A stretch of DNA of 64,000 nt from Caprimulgus europaeus (GCA_907165065.1 OU015528.1:70041474-70105473), one strand, 5' to 3'; shown: positions 24,031-37,919, counted from the first letter of the stretch. Notes: generated by a model not told the origin, from the sequence alone. Numbers and translations are program-made.

Positions 24031-27000
24031 TCTTTTTTTAATCAGTTGCTAGGCTGATACTCAGGCTAGAGCCTGCGTTTGTTCCTTTCAGATAAGCAAT
24101 ATGCCCTTTATGACGGCTGTACCCCTATTTCAGCAGTACCCATGGGTACTGACTATACTTCTTCTGGTGGTGACTGCTGGTGTGGATTGACAAAAGTATT
24201 CTTTGTCAGGGCTCATACCATATTGGTTCCTCATCAAAGACCAAAAGAGTAGATAACCAGTTGTTTCTCGGGAACTTTTGAGTATTGCAAATGTAGGTGA
24301 AGTGATGCTATGAAAATATACTTGAATATATACATGGATAATCAAAGACTCAATTCAGATTATATGAGTTATCAAAAATATTTTCATTGAGTTTAGAGGG
24401 TTTTAGGAAAGGGGCATTGAGTTAAAAATCAGAAATGTCATAAGTTCCATAAGTTAATCATCTAAATTCTGTGGAAATGGTGGGAGTGTGTCTAATAATG
24501 AGGCTTGATTTTACTTCTTTGCCATAGCTTTTCACTTCTAGTATTAATTTCAAGAAAATTTTTTGAGTTTAACATTGCAATTATCCACATTGGTTTGAAA
24601 CCTAATGGCCTACTTCTCTGTAGTAAAAACTCCATGGAAATTGTTTTAAGCATTCATTTACTGAGCATATCACAGAGAAACAGAACAAGAATGAAAATTC
24701 TCAGGAATAAATAGAAGATCAATTATGGTTTGTTGATGAGGAATGGGACATTACCAAAACATTGTGTGAAAGTCTTCTCTTTGGTGTATCAGAGAGAAAA
24801 ATGTTTTCTTTATTTTCATATATCTTTCCCACGAGTACTGATTATATTTTTCAAAAGTGAGAAAATAAAAAAAAGAAAAGTAATGAGATAGCCTGTGAGA
24901 GGGAAAGAATTTTAAACTATAAATATGAACATTGTTTAACAATGGCTAAGACCACCTAGTTCTTTATCTGATAGTTTAGTTCTTTGCCCTCTGGAATACA
25001 ACATTAAAACTGATTGATTTCCCTAATTTTCTCCTCAATGAGATTTTGACTCCTAAATCATATCCATGTTTTTTAGAAATTCTACCTTATATATTCTCCC
25101 CTATTTTAATTTTTTAAAATTATTTTTATCTTACAAGAAAAAGAAAATCAATTGACTCGTATGATTTGTTCAACTACATTATTATTGTTGCTTTTTGCAT
25201 AGCTAACAAATAGACTAGAGGGATGCAGAAATAATAAAGGGAAAATTTCCATTCTCAGTTTATTGTCAAGACAATAAACAAGACTTGTATTGCATATTTC
25301 AATTTTCTGTCCTCATGAACTCCAGCTCATTTCATGGGCCACACAGACAGCTGGTTTGGTCTAGCAGCTCTCCTTCTTATTGATAAAGCCTGTTTCCAGG
25401 GTCTTAGTCCCCACAACTTTTATAGAGAATTGTAATTTAAAGTTGTTTATATGTGGTTACATTTGAAATCCACTTAACAATAGATAAGAAGAAAAATAAG
25501 GAAAATAAGACATGATGAAATGATAAGTCTGCAGGAGGATAAGAACTAAGATCGTAAAAAAAGGAATCCAAAGAATCCAGAAGCCAATGAGTCTCAGAGG
25601 TTGCCTAATACTATCTGCTGTGTCTGCTCTTTCTAGGAGTCCATGATACATTTGTGGTCTGAAGTTTTAGAGAACAATCCTCAATTTGAAAGCAAAGTTA
25701 TTGTAACTGAAATTATGAAATAGACAGTGAGATCTGAATTCCTCAGGAAACTGATCTTTCATATTCTAAAATATAAGAGAATAGCTGCCTCATTCAAATG
25801 TTCAGTAATGATGCACCAAATTTAAATATTTTTTCCATTACTACACAAATATTCTCTAAGTTTGACTGTGAAGATGTTTTGTTCCTGTCATTTTATGCGC
25901 ATAAAACACAACAGGTTTTTTGACAGAGGGTGCACCTTTGAATGTGTATATGTAGCCAAAAGAAATACTAATCTTGAGTGAAACTTCCAGCTAGTCAGTA
26001 GTGTTATAGCATTCTGTAGCCATGACAGCACAAGACAATTTGAAAATTATGTTCATAGGTCAAATTTCTTCTTAAAAGATGTTATCCAGCACTACTTATG
26101 AGGTGTCTAATAATACCTACACAAGCTACAGTTTTACCCTCCCAAATTATTAGTTTTGAGTAGGACAGAGGGTGAGGCAAGAGGCTGAAAAAACAATTCC
26201 CTTAATTTCCTCTGATCTATCTGGATGAAACCAATGTCTTTGAAGATGCCTCATGGGCAAAATAAAACACAAAAAACCCTCTAAAAGCCCTCAAAGAGCT
26301 TCTGACACCCACCCACTTTGGAGCAGCAGGAATGAGGATTCTCACCCCAAGCTTGCCATTGCCACTTCAGGTTTCAGATTCCCGCCCTCCCCTTCCCCAC
26401 GGGAGACAAGGGTTTGAACCACAACAGCATTGTAGGGTAAGACCCTTTTTTCCTGTGCCTGATAAAGAGTTCCACAGTGAAATCAAATAACTTGTCCCTG
26501 TGAAAGCTGCATAGAAGTAAGTTATAACATTGTTTTGCAAAGCTTTTTGGAAAATAAGAACCCGCTCAATAAAGGCACATTCCAAAATTGACATTCAGAG
26601 GCTGGTAATTCTTCTTAAAGGACATATTGAATCCAAAGAATGTGTTTTCCCCATTCCACTATATTCTGCTCATTTAATAGAGAGTACAATTTAGTCCAAC
26701 TCTTATCAATTTTCATATTAGTAGATTAGTTCTCAGCGAAGGAGCTATCTAAGAATTACATTAAAGCTATAGCAACCACAAATAATAGATGGAACATCTA
26801 ATCCGTCACATAGTGTATGGGAAACCTGTTTAAATCACAAACTAAACTGGAAAAGTGATACAATCTTTTATTAAAAACTGCAGCAGAGCAGAAGTACTCT
26901 TCCAGATTAAAGAGAAAAACGAATATGTCTTAAATAATTGATATCTTAATAATCTTCAAGGAGCAACAAATAGTTCTTTATCTTACACATATATTACACA

Positions 27001-27978
27001 TCACTCTAACAAATGTAAAATTCTCTTTAGGGCTGACCTCTGAGCTAAGAGGGTATGTAACTACTGACTACATTGACTGCTCTTAATATGTCCAATTTCT
27101 TATAATAATTGCAGTTTTGGAGACTTCAGTGGAGTCGATCAGTTTCAAATGCTTTATATGCATAACAGGGCACATTTTTTATCCTGTAACTTTACTCAAT
27201 TGCCCTACTTGGATATATAATACTTACTGTTGATAAATTGTAATATTAGCAATGCTGAATATAAAGTGGATCTGTGATTCCATTGTCTTCAACATCTGTG
27301 GAGATTAATTTATCAACACGGTGGGTTATGGGTGTTTTTTAAATGAAATCCTTAGATGAAAGGTAGAGCTGTTATGTACAAAACTTATGGACAAACAGCA
27401 AATACAATCCATAAGTGAAATTTGAAATGTACGTTCAGTTGAGTTATTCTGAAAACAATCTTAGAGCATTTATGCTACAGAAAATTAAAATGTTATTTTC
27501 ATAAATAAATTTCTATATGCTTAATTATATAAGGGGTTCATTATTATTGCCATCAATGTCATACATTAGGATATATTATGGTTTGAAGGAGGCAGAGATC
27601 ATTGCTGATTTTTTAAATAAAAGATTTCAAAGTATATCATTCTGCTCTGTTACTATTTTAGCTTACTCTAATTTCGAAAAAAAAAATATTGAAATAGAAA
27701 TATTTCTGTGGAATGAAAATTCTTTTTTTTCTGATAGTTTTTGAACTATTGGTAAGTTTTCTCATTATTTTAAGGGGTTCTGTGAAAATTTGGATCATCA
27801 CATCCTCCTCCATCATTACATTGCAGATTTATTTCTCATCACTTGTATGTGATTGTATTATAGAATGTCTACAGAATTATCAAGTTCCTGCTTGACTGTT
27901 GTAGACCACATCTTATACTTATATATGTAATCTCTGAGGAACCCTCTAACTTTATGTCTTTCCCTCAGTGTGGGGGAA
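24031..27978. other. Intergenic or intronic DNA, no gene seen
   Basis: Unique AT-rich sequence, with frames of 75 codons or less. Near 27121-27150 there is another short TTCAGTGGAGT-type fragment. No transposon with clear boundaries was found. Confidence 0.6.
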
Positions 27979-28000
27979 GTGACACTTTCAAAAGTGTCAC
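27979..28000. repeat. Perfect 10-bp-stem hairpin
   Basis: GTGACACTTT (27979-27988) and AAAGTGTCAC (27991-28000) are exact reverse complements separated by CA. It sits 17 bp before a hexanucleotide microsatellite. Confidence 0.9.
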
Positions 28001-28017
28001 TAAGAAAAACAGAATAG

Positions 28018-28097
28018 AAAATAAAAATAAAAATAAAAATAAAAATAAAAATAAAAATAAAAATAAAAATAAAAATAAAAATAAAAATAAAAATAAA
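28018..28097 (+). repeat. (AAATAA)n hexanucleotide microsatellite, about 13 units
   Basis: An uninterrupted 6-bp periodicity of AAAAAT/AAATAA type over about 80 bp. It translates as Asn-Lys on + and Leu-Phe on -, which creates artefactual frames. The length and purity suggest a length-polymorphic locus. Confidence 0.97.
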
Positions 28098-31000
28098 CCC
28101 AAGGATTTTCCCAAGTTTATTTCCTCATCAGTTTTGGAATTTTCTACCATAGCAAAAGTTATTCTATGAAACTATTACTAATGAGGCCTCATTTCCATCA
28201 CATTTAAATCTTGATATATAAACTTATGTAACTTCAATCGCATAGTGCAGTTTCTCTGTGGTTCGTGTGTTAATAAAATGTAGAATCTGGGATATCTCAA
28301 TTAGGGAGGGGCACATACTGTATTCCATATACTTTATATGCTTTGCATACAGCTGGTCTCCTCTGTTTTCATGAAGCTTTTAAAACTTTAGTGTCTTTGA
28401 GGCTTCTGGGGTTTTTTATCATTAGCAAAAGTTGCCAACTGTTACCAGTAGCCTTTATATAGCCCAGAAAGCAAGCAGACAATGGTGTATGCAGAACATT
28501 ATGGCTTTGTTCTTTAGGAAAACAGGCTAAGAAATAGGCAAATGGACCTTTCTCTTCAGAATGGTGTTTCTGCATTTCTCTCCTTCTTTTCTTCAGAAGC
28601 TTTTACATCTAAATTATTCCATAAACCAAGGGCAGCACCCTATCTGCCAGTCCTGGGAATAGGAGAGAAGTGTGACTCGTGTCAGCAGATAGCAACCTTG
28701 TGCCCTATTTTCTTCCTTTTGCAAGTTCTGTGATGACAACAGATTATTTTTTGTGATTTCATGTCAGCTGCCCTGTCTGGTGTTCTGAGACACAGTTTGT
28801 CATTCACATGTGTGGGACAAGGTTAGCTCCATTTAAACTGTTATTGTCTTCAGAGACACACCACTGAGTGCTTAAGAAGAAGACCTAATTCTGGTTTTGT
28901 ACCTGTCTCCTCTTAATGACAGCACTGCAGTATGGTCCACTGTAGTTAGCAAGACTCAAAGGTGCATTGTAGAATGATCTGGCTTTGGAAGATTTTTTTT
29001 CCCTTTATTTGTCTGTTATATTACCTACAGTACTAATAGAGAGAAAAATCAGTTTATAATTAACCAGATCTTCCAAAATATCCACTAGACAAACCCTTCT
29101 TCTTAAAGAGTTTATGTTTTCACTGCTTGTTCAGATGTGTGCCATTCCAACATTTAAGATATTCTGTCATTTGACTATCAGAATAGAAATTATCCATTAG
29201 TTCCTTTGAATCTAGAGTGCACACAATTCTTTGATCCCTGATACTATGAATATGGAAATGTAATAATCATCTGGATGTCCCTATAACTATATATCTCAGT
29301 GAAAAACACTTTCTGGCAACCTGTGATGGATAAGGTAACAACAAACTTTTCAGCCTGGAGTGAGTGAGGAGTCCTTTGTTGCAAATATTTTATTTTTTTT
29401 CTTTTACACTTGACAACTCTATTTCCTATATTTTCTTATTAGGGAGTACATCAAAGCTGCATATAAATAATTAATATGTCATTTCAACAATTCAATATAG
29501 AAAATTCAGTATAAACGTTTAGAATTAATAAAACTGTTTTTCAATGCAACATACATTTGCGTATTGTAGAATATTAGGAAAACAGTATTCTGGTGTTTAC
29601 TTGAGGAAAGACTTTTGGTGTTTTATTATCTGTTAAAGCTGAAAAAATAACATAGACAAATTGAAGCTGGTGTAATTGTTGTAGCACACTAATCCCAATG
29701 TTATCATGTTCCATCACAGGAGTTTCAGAAGCACTTAATTATAATTAGCAAATGGAAGAGGCACTTAAATCAGAAAAGCATAAAGAAAAAGGTGTTTGTG
29801 AGCTGTGGTTATTGAGAGAATGCTGACACCGGGTTTTCAGCTGGAAGTTCAGTTAGACTTTGCTGAAAACACGAGAATGAAAACATCCCCCAGGTGAGTC
29901 ACCAGGATACTTTGCACCTTTGGGGTGGGATTTTATATTGCAACTACTGTGATGTAGATGCCAAGAAGGATCTATACTTAGTTTATATTAGCCTGGGAGC
30001 TTGGCCATTGGTAAGCATTCAGGAAAGTGGACGTGCTCCTCTCTGACTTATTTCGCAATAAATAATGGAATACATGAACTCAGTATGTGCTCATCAAAAG
30101 CCATGGGGTTGGGAAGGAACTCCGACAAGTCCAGACTGATGGTGGATGAACAGTTTTTCTGCTTTAAGAAATGAACTTTGAGGGATATGTTCCATGCCTT
30201 GGGATCCCAGTATGTGCCAGTAAGACAGTGTGGTCATCTACAGCAAGTGCTCAGGAAGACAACACAGAGGAGCAGGCTGGTGGGCAAGGGCCAGGTGTTC
30301 AGCATTGTGTCTGGGGACACGGGTTGCTAGAACAACCTCTTAGGAAAGTGGAAGGGACTCTGATCCTACCTAGACCAGATTTCCCCCACTTTTTGCCCCT
30401 AAGAATCTGAAACTGGACCAGTGCAAATTAGTATTGCCTGAATGTGATACATAGTGTTTCTCAAAACCCGTGCAAGTGGCACAGGAATTAGACCTCAGGG
30501 TATGTGATTAGGAGAATCAGGTGTGTGATGATGAGTGGACTAGACTGAAGATCAGCTGAAGTTCTGTGTTGATGTCAGCCTTCACCAGTGTGCCCAAAGT
30601 AAAAACTTTCAATCTGTCTGTAATATTTTATATGCAGTTGGGAAGCATAAGTAATATGGTCATTTCAATAATAATAATAAAGGCTCACTTAATCTTTTAC
30701 AAAAAATTTGGATTAATGAAACCTGAATGTTAATAGATTGAGTGATACTCCAAATCTGTAATGACTACAATAATTGAATGAGACTTAATTGTCCACTTTA
30801 ATTGTATTACTTCTCAGGCAGCAAGCCTGCAGATAGTAGGAATAGCAAATGAAACTCTGAAAATCATAAATATTTTACTCTGAATTTTTTTCCACATCTA
30901 GCTTGCTTCAAAATTCAAGATCTAATGCTTCATGTATGTATATAAAACACAGCTTTATTTTTTTTTTACTTTTTCAGACTGCATCAAAATTTATTTAGCT

Positions 31001-33665
31001 GTGATCTTTCAGCACTTACTAGTAATTGCATGTTTGTGCTGTCCCTAGACAGGGCATGACGCTAAAATATATTGCTTCAGTAATTAGGTGAAAAGCATTT
31101 TTCCCTTTCATTTGTCACTGATAATAAACCATTACCTAGTGTATGAGTGTATGATAGTAGTAGAAGTATCACCTTTTAGATGTCACAAACAGTAAATCTT
31201 GACTTTATGAGGAGACAAAACTCTTTCACAGGTTGCAAAACTGTTCTAGCTTGACTTCTGGATATGTGATTCAGTCGAGGTTCACCTGCTAGGCTTCCTG
31301 CTTAAGTAATATGGCATTTTTTCTTCTTTCTTGGACCTTTTCTTCTTTCTCAATAAATTTTCAATTGCCTTCACCTAAGTTATTTCCTACCTACTGTCTG
31401 AATCCTACTCGTCTTTCAATAACAACAGTGATCAGAAATTTGCATTTTAACAGAGATGATAAGCAAAATCCTTGGATTGCCTGAGGTTAATAGACTACAT
31501 ATAACAGAAAAAAGGTGTATCAGAGCAAAAGCTCATCAGTTAGCCTTTCAGACAAGAACAACAACCAAAAGAAATTACAGAAAAGCTTGATGATTCTGTA
31601 ATAATGGTAAGAGTCTGAATATGAGACAAAATAATATCTTGTATGTAAAATCAGACTTAATGAATCAATGTATTTCATATGAGCAGATTGATTGAAGGAG
31701 ATTAGGCACACCTTATATGCCAAAAGGATCTGGAAAAGTAGAAAAATCAAATTTTAATCAGAACTCTGGAGGAAATTGTATAGATACCAACTATATTTTG
31801 CTGTGAGAGCTTCACTCTAAAGATTAGAATTAAAATTAAAACTCTGTAAATTCTTATTGAAAATATTTGGAATTATATGAACAGAAAAAAATCTAGTGAC
31901 TAGGGAAATTTGATGAGCCAGTACGGAAGTAACTAAAAGAAGGAAGTCAGCATGTTTTGTACAGGTAGTCAGATATGAAGGAAACTAAAGTCAATTATTT
32001 AAGCATATGTGGAAAAGAGAGGATGCTTCTTAGTATAACATGGGGGAAAGGCACACAAGAGTGAATAGAACTGGAGATTTAGGATTAAGTTTAGAAGGTT
32101 AATAACAAGCAGCTGTGGAGATGAATCCACTCAACTCAAGAGTGTACAATCTGCATATTAATTGCTAAATACAAGTTTATAAGTGTTGGAATTTCCTGTC
32201 ATTTCTCATTTAAACTGCTGTATTTTTTCCTATCTGTTAAAAAAATGCCAGAAAAATAGAAAAAAAAAGATAAAAAGCAAGCATGATAATACATGTCCTT
32301 GTTTTATGTCTTTTATAATGACAAAACACTCCAGTACTGTGCCTTCAGCTTTGACAAATATTTTTATTGCAACAAAGCTTACATGAAAACTCAACTAGAT
32401 GTTATGGGAACTTCATCTTCAGTTTCATCCCACTATAACAAATATCTAAGCAAAGTCAATGAAGGAGAAAATTATTTCTCTACAGAAAGATTTTGAAAAG
32501 CCTTGTGAATGGATGAAATTATGCACTTCTGTGATATATTAAAACACTTCTTTAAATGACCAGTTTTTAATCCTTTTGTCCTTCAATTTTCCTTTCAGGC
32601 ACAAAGATATGTGAATCTGGACTAGAGTTATGTGATAGTCATGACCTCACCATGTGTTCAGAGTAAATCATGGGAACACCGCTTGGAACGTAAATGTTGT
32701 CCAGCTGGCCAAGCATCTCACCCAGCCTTCCTTAATGGTTTAATTCTTTGTTAAGCTTTGCTTTCATGTTCATTTCTTTCACTACATTTTGTGCAAACAG
32801 ACATCCTCCTGATGCTGTTTCTTTCCTGGATAGGAAACCAAAATTCTCACTTATTAATTTTGTTACTACTGCTGTTATTAACGACATTGTAATTGTTATG
32901 TAATTATACCAATAATTAATTCACACATAATCAAGGTGTGTAGGACACTGTGAGAATATTTGGGCATAAAAACATTTTATATGTCAGAAAACCTTGTAAA
33001 ATTCCCAGCTGCCTGGAACCTCAGAGTTTTGAACACATTCTTTAGACGAAGAAAAAACATCAAAATGTTGCCATAACAATAATTTTTGCCTCCTTATAGA
33101 CCTGCAAAGAATGATTGCCTGGCTGCTTGCACCATATAGAAAGATTCAGCAAAAGCTCATTGTTTCCCTGTACAGTGCATGTGGAGGCTTCTTTATCCTT
33201 TTCTTAGGCTGTTTACAATTTTACAGTGGGTTTGTGACCTCTCTCCCCCATGTCACTGTTACGATAACAATGCCATGACCCACTAGAAAAGAAAAAAAAC
33301 AATTTTCCCTCCGCTGCCAAACCTGGGTGTGAGGGGTTTTCTTGTTTCATCTCTGCCACCCAGGGATCCCACTGAGTAGTTGAGTGTATCTAATGTGTTG
33401 GTACTGTTATACTTTCACCTTTTAAGTTTTCAGTCAGTAAGGGAATTTTTCAGCTCACAATAAAGCAGAATTGGTATCAGGATTAGGAGAAGTTATTACT
33501 TGAAGGAAGTAAGATATACACCTGTATATCTTATTCAACTGCTCTGTAGATCCTTTTCCTTATGTTCTCAGTGTCATGAGGACCACAGATGAAGTTTGAA
33601 CAGGGATACTGCAAGGAGATCAGAAGTTTAGTTTGGTTAAACTTGGCGTCTCTGAGTACATCCCT

Positions 33666-33684
33666 AAAAAAAAAAAAAAAAAAA
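33666..33684 (+). repeat. Poly(A) run
   Basis: Nineteen consecutive A. No retrocopy was recognised upstream. Confidence 0.9.
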
Positions 33685-35280
33685 GAGGGTGAACTCAAGA
33701 GCTGGACTCCTTATCATCCAACTTGTTAGCTTAATCTCATTTGTAATATGTAATAGTTTGTCATTTAGTAATATTTAACTCCATGAGATTATCTTTATAG
33801 AAGAAACAGGTATTTTGATTATTTCCTGCCAAGCCTGAAAGACAATTAAGTTCTCTGTTTCCAGTTCATCTCCATGAAAAACATGCAGGACAGCTAATGC
33901 ATTGCATGGAGATTTCAGTAACATCCTCTTGTGTGGCTGCATTGTCATGTCACAAACAAAATTGTAAATTCTCTTTCCTTCTGTCCAGGTTACTCTATTA
34001 CCTAAGATAAAACAGATGTAGACCTTTGCATTGCTGATCTGCTATTCTTTAGACTGATAAAATGTCAAGGCATGAGGGAATATGAGGGGTTTTTTGACTG
34101 AATTTAGCAAGCACTTTTTATGAAGAGCAAGCGACACTGGCTTATTCAGAAACGTATACTTTATAGCATTTTTTAAGAAGATTCAAGCAGAGAAGAGTCC
34201 AAGTAGTCAGCATGAAGAAGCCATAATGATTCATTGGACACAGAGTTTTTGGAATTGACCTTTAAGATAAGTTTTCCACCCCTCATACATGAGCCTGGAC
34301 TGTACAAAATGCAAACCAACATTGCCTCCCTCATAAAATCCTGATGGTATTAAAACTATCAAAGAAATAGAGTTTTGTTAAAGTAACTTTTGGAAACAGT
34401 CACTCCTAGATGCTAGTGGCTGTGCATTGAGCAAATGGCATATCATACCATGAAGCAGAAATGGCAGAATGTGTGTATAATGTGTCATCTGCATGTATGG
34501 CCCAATGTTGGTGGGTACAAAGGGGTAGAAGTTTCTGCAAAATTCATATCAAGGATTCATAATGGTCCTAATTAATTTTTATCCACCTTCTAGTTCATAT
34601 AACTTTTGTAGTTAATCTTTGCTTTGCTCTCTAAGTTAATTTAATCAGCCTCATTCACCTCTCTGTGGATCAAGTACAGCAAGTAACCCTACAGTTCTGC
34701 CATCGTATTGAGAGGGCTTCTACAGAAGGCACTTTCCAGTGGTTATGCCAGCCTTTTCCTCGGTTTCACATTTCTTTGGCCTCACTGGTCATCTTCTGTG
34801 TTATGAGCTAAATTGTCAGTCTAGATGACCTGAATATGTCCATTCATTTCAACTCAGCTACATTTTCTACAGAGCTGTGCCTAGGCTAGCATTTCCCCAC
34901 CTGGTGAAAAACATCTTTCTCATGTAATGAGGCTGTTACCTTGTTTTTCTTTGCTTCTGGAGTTCTCTTTTTCAGTACTGAATGCTGCTGATGCATTATA
35001 GTTTGTTCTTGTTCAAGTGTGTCTGTTATGGTAAATATGATGCATGATTACTCTGCTTTGTTTTTTCCAGGCACCGATCTCATTATGAAGATGACAAGCT
35101 ACTGTTTCATGATGACATTATTAAATGAGAACATAATGGCCAGAGTAGTTAGTCATGTCACACTGTGAAGAGAGAACTAGAGGAAAAGTTGTGTTTAGCA
35201 GTGACTATGAATGATTAAATACTTACCATATCATGAGAAAGAACATTATATTTCTGGTGCAGGAACTTACTACTCAATGT

Positions 35281-35312
35281 AAAAAACAAACAAACAAACA
35301 AACAAACAAACA
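35281..35312 (+). repeat. (AAAC)n microsatellite
   Basis: Seven uninterrupted CAAA units after a short A run. It is translated as a Gln/Thr/Asn/Lys repeat in the 64-codon frame over it, which is an artefact. Confidence 0.95.
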
Positions 35313-36292
35313 GCAAAAATATTGTCCTGCCAAAGCACTTGTATTGCTTTACTTGTTAAATAAATGCAACATATTAAATTATCTTGTAATGGAAAGTAAA
35401 AAAAAAAAAAAAGTCTTTCTTCAATAACAAGAAAAATTACAGTACCAGAAAAAAAATTCTCTTTTCAAGCATTATATTTATTTCATGGTACACCAAATGT
35501 CACTGGAACCAGTGCTTCCTTGTTTCTAATCTGGTCAGAAATGTGTTGATTTGAAAAGGATCATCCTTATCGTTGAGAAGAAAAATGCCAAGAATTCAAA
35601 TAATAGTGAATTGATGTAACTTGAGCCAAAAAGTCAGAACAATGCTGGTTTCAAAGTACATTTAAAATAATGAAAATAAATTTAATTTTAAATGGACAAG
35701 TAAGACAAATATGAAGTATGAAACCCATAATCTGTATTAATTTTTATTTTTTTTAGAAACAAACAAGTTGATTGTTAAGAGGGATTAAAGTATATTTATT
35801 AAAGTATTTTGGTCATTCACCAAACTATATCCTTTGATCACACTTATATCTATACCAGGAGCAAAGGACACTGCAGTTTTAAAGAGAACTTGGAAAACAT
35901 AAACCATGAACTGTTCTTGTTGAACAGCTTTTAGCCCTCCCAATTAGAGACAACTTCTCTTGATATATCCAATCCGAATGACCTTTCAACCTACAAGATT
36001 TCATAGTTTTGAATGGGGATCTGCAGCACAGAAAGAAAATGTGCTGATCAGAGCGGCTTTCTTGTGCCCCAGGCAGAGGTTAACACATGCTGCAGATGTG
36101 TATGATCTGTGTCAATAAATATTCAGGATAGTTTCAGCACCTACAACATCCTTTTGTTAGGATGGTATGTTAATGGCCTCCCTGATAAGACTGAATGTCA
36201 GCAGGAGATCAAGAAAAAAAACAGAAGAGTTTTCCAGCTCTATGCTACCTGACCCATATGCTGCAATGAGGCACTTCAACATTCACTTCACA

Positions 36293-36520
36293 TTGGTTAT
36301 TAGGTATTAGGAAGAAATTCTTTCCTGTGAGGGTGGTCAGACACTGGAACAGGTTGCCTAGAGAAGCTGTGGATGCCCCATCTCTGGAAGAGTTTGAGGC
36401 CAGGTTGGATGAGGCTTTGAGCAACCTGGTCCAGTGGCAGGTGTCCCTGCTCATGGCAGGGGGGTTGGAACTGGATGATCCTTAAGGTTCCTTCCAACCC
36501 AAACCATCCTATGATTCTAC
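36293..36520 (+). mobile_element. CR1 LINE, 5'-truncated 3' end
   Basis: GGTATTAGGAAGAAATTCTT (36303-36322), CACTGGAACAGGTTGCCTAG (36342-36361), GAGGCCAGGTTGGATGAGGC (36396-36415), then GGCAGGGGGGTTGGAACTGG (36455-36474), TTCCTTCCAACCCAAACCAT and the ATGATTCT tail reproduce the 3' end of avian CR1. This copy is only moderately diverged. Antisense frames crossing it (36245-36454, 36300-36752) are shadows. Confidence 0.96.
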
Positions 36521-36874
36521 AAACATAAACAGAGGTGAAAAGTACAGACCAGCTCTGCTGCAACACAGTAAACAGATAGCATTTCTCACTGTAGTGATGA
36601 CCCTCATTCTTGCAGGCAGATACCGGCAGACACTCTGAAACCTTTGCTGGATGACACGGTGGAAGATATAGCAGACAAGGCAGAGCTGGAATCATTGGCA
36701 AAGCAAAACTGTAAGGAAACTCTGAAGCCCAGCCAGGCGGTTCTCTGTGCACATGGCAGGGCCAACTAACCTACCCTTCCCCTCCATCCCTTAGACAGCT
36801 GTCTGGTATATTTTTCAAAAACTTCAAACTTCAAATAAATAATTCAACAATACTCATAGGAACCCTGCTGTGCT
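36521..36874. other. Short unique spacer within the repeat island
   Basis: No gene and no recognised repeat. It separates a forward CR1 from a reverse, older CR1. Confidence 0.6.
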
Positions 36875-37095
36875 AAACTGTTCTCACCATTCAATATTTT
36901 TTTCTAGATTGTTAATTTACATCTACGTTGTCCTCATTTAAACACGTTACTTCTTGCCCTGCTGGGAGCAGATATTTTGGATGGTTTGTTTCCTTCCTCT
37001 TTAAGGTCATTTTTATGTATTTGAAGACTCTTATTGTATAGATATTCAATAAGACTTTTTTTCCCCTAGATAAAATAATGCCAATTCAGCTGCTA
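36875..37095 (-). mobile_element. Ancient CR1-type LINE fragment (minus orientation)
   Basis: On the + strand, CATTTAAACACGTTACTTCT (36936-36955), TGCCCTGCTGGGAGCAGATA, then TATGTATTTGAAGACTCTTA (37014-37033) and AGACTTTTTTTCCCCTAGAT fit, in order, the reverse complement of the CR1 segment encoding the region downstream of the reverse transcriptase. It is more diverged than its forward neighbours. Confidence 0.75.
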
Positions 37096-37111
37096 TTAAT
37101 AAGAAGTCTTA

Positions 37112-37385
37112 TAGGGAGTGGCTGAGGGAACTGTGGTTTTTTAGCCTAGAGGATAGGAAGCTGTAGTGAGATGGGTGTTGGTCTTCCTCCCAAGTAGCAG
37201 GTGATAGGATGACAGGAAATGGCCTCAGTTGCACCAGGGAAGGTTTAGATTGGATATTAGGAAAAATTTATTCGAAAGGGTTGTCAAGCATTGACCCAGG
37301 CTGCCAAGGGAAGAGGTACAGTCACCATCCCTAGAGGTATTTAAAAGCCCTGTAGATGTGGTGCTTAAGGACATGGTTTAGAGTT
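37112..37385 (+). mobile_element. CR1 LINE fragment abutting an LTR
   Basis: GAGTGGCTGAGGGAACTGTG (37116-37135), TTAGCCTAGAGGATAGGAAG, AGGTTTAGATTGGATATTAG (37241-37260) and CCTGTAGATGTGGTGCTTAAG with GACATGGTTTAG are ordered CR1 landmarks. The copy stops right at the LTR. The usual last 80-100 bp (GATGATCTT...CCAACC and the octamer tail) is not found on the other side, so the LTR did not simply split an intact copy, or the rest was deleted. Confidence 0.88.
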
Positions 37386-37480
37386 TGTGAGGAACTGCAC
37401 TATTGACTTGTCTCAAAGATTGTTTGCAAGATCGTTTGCAAGATTGTTTTCACAAAGACCACTGGGTTTTAGAAACCCCG

Positions 37481-37522
37481 ACTTGTGAAAATGCCCTGCC
37501 CACTTGTGAAGATGCCCTGCCC
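37481..37522 (+). repeat. 21-bp tandem duplication inside LTR copy 1
   Basis: Two 21-bp units start at 37481 and 37502, each of the form ACTTGTGAA-A/G-ATGCCCTGCCC, with a single A/G difference. The other LTR copy has one unit, so the duplication is specific to this copy or its subfamily. Confidence 0.9.
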
Positions 37523-37616
37523 ACAGGAGGTCTTCTGCCCCGACATGTCCCTGCCCTAGTGCTGGGGGGCACAAAGAGACGTGCCATTGCTATGGAAACC
37601 ACAGCTCTTGAAGGGG

Positions 37617-37625
37617 TACTTAAGG
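37617..37625 (+). promoter_or_regulatory. TATA-like box of LTR copy 1
   Basis: TACTTAAGG lies about 300 bp upstream of the AATAAA, a plausible U3 core-promoter position. It is conserved in the other copy. Activity is not demonstrable from sequence. Confidence 0.45.
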
Positions 37626-37919
37626 AGAAGCTGCATGGGCAACAGCAAGCAAGAAGAAAGGGAGCAGAAGACAGACAGAGAGGACGACCGTCTGCCCGCC
37701 ACGCCGCGCCTCGCCATGCTGCGCAGCGCCTCGCCACACGGCACCACCGCTGGAACAAGCAACTGAGATCTCCTCATCCCCCCGACACTGTCGCCTTGCC
37801 GCTGGACACATGGTGGTGACTATTTCTTGCTGCTTGCCCTATATCGAGTCCTTGCTTGATTTCCATCTTTCTTTCCATTCTGTCCTATCGCTACCCTCTT
37901 TATTTCTTTTTCTTTTGAT

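Larger units (their letters stand above)
28098..36292. other. Intergenic or intronic DNA, no gene seen
   Basis: About 8 kb of unique AT-rich sequence. It contains A runs (33666-33684 and 35398-35412) and an (AAAC)n tract (35281-35312). Open frames are under 80 codons. No repeat family, RNA gene or exon was recognised. This is the longest essentially featureless stretch besides 43-61 kb. Confidence 0.65.

Noticed and set aside
27954..28169. Asn-Lys repeat protein and antisense Leu-Phe membrane protein
   Set aside because: Both are translations of the AAATAA microsatellite.
36300..36752. 150-codon minus-strand frame
   Set aside because: It is largely antisense to a CR1 3' end and has no independent coding evidence.
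37403..37819. 138-codon frame and several Cys/Arg/Ala-rich antisense frames
   Set aside because: They lie wholly within the LTR and arise from its GC-rich composition; LTRs of this type do not encode such proteins.
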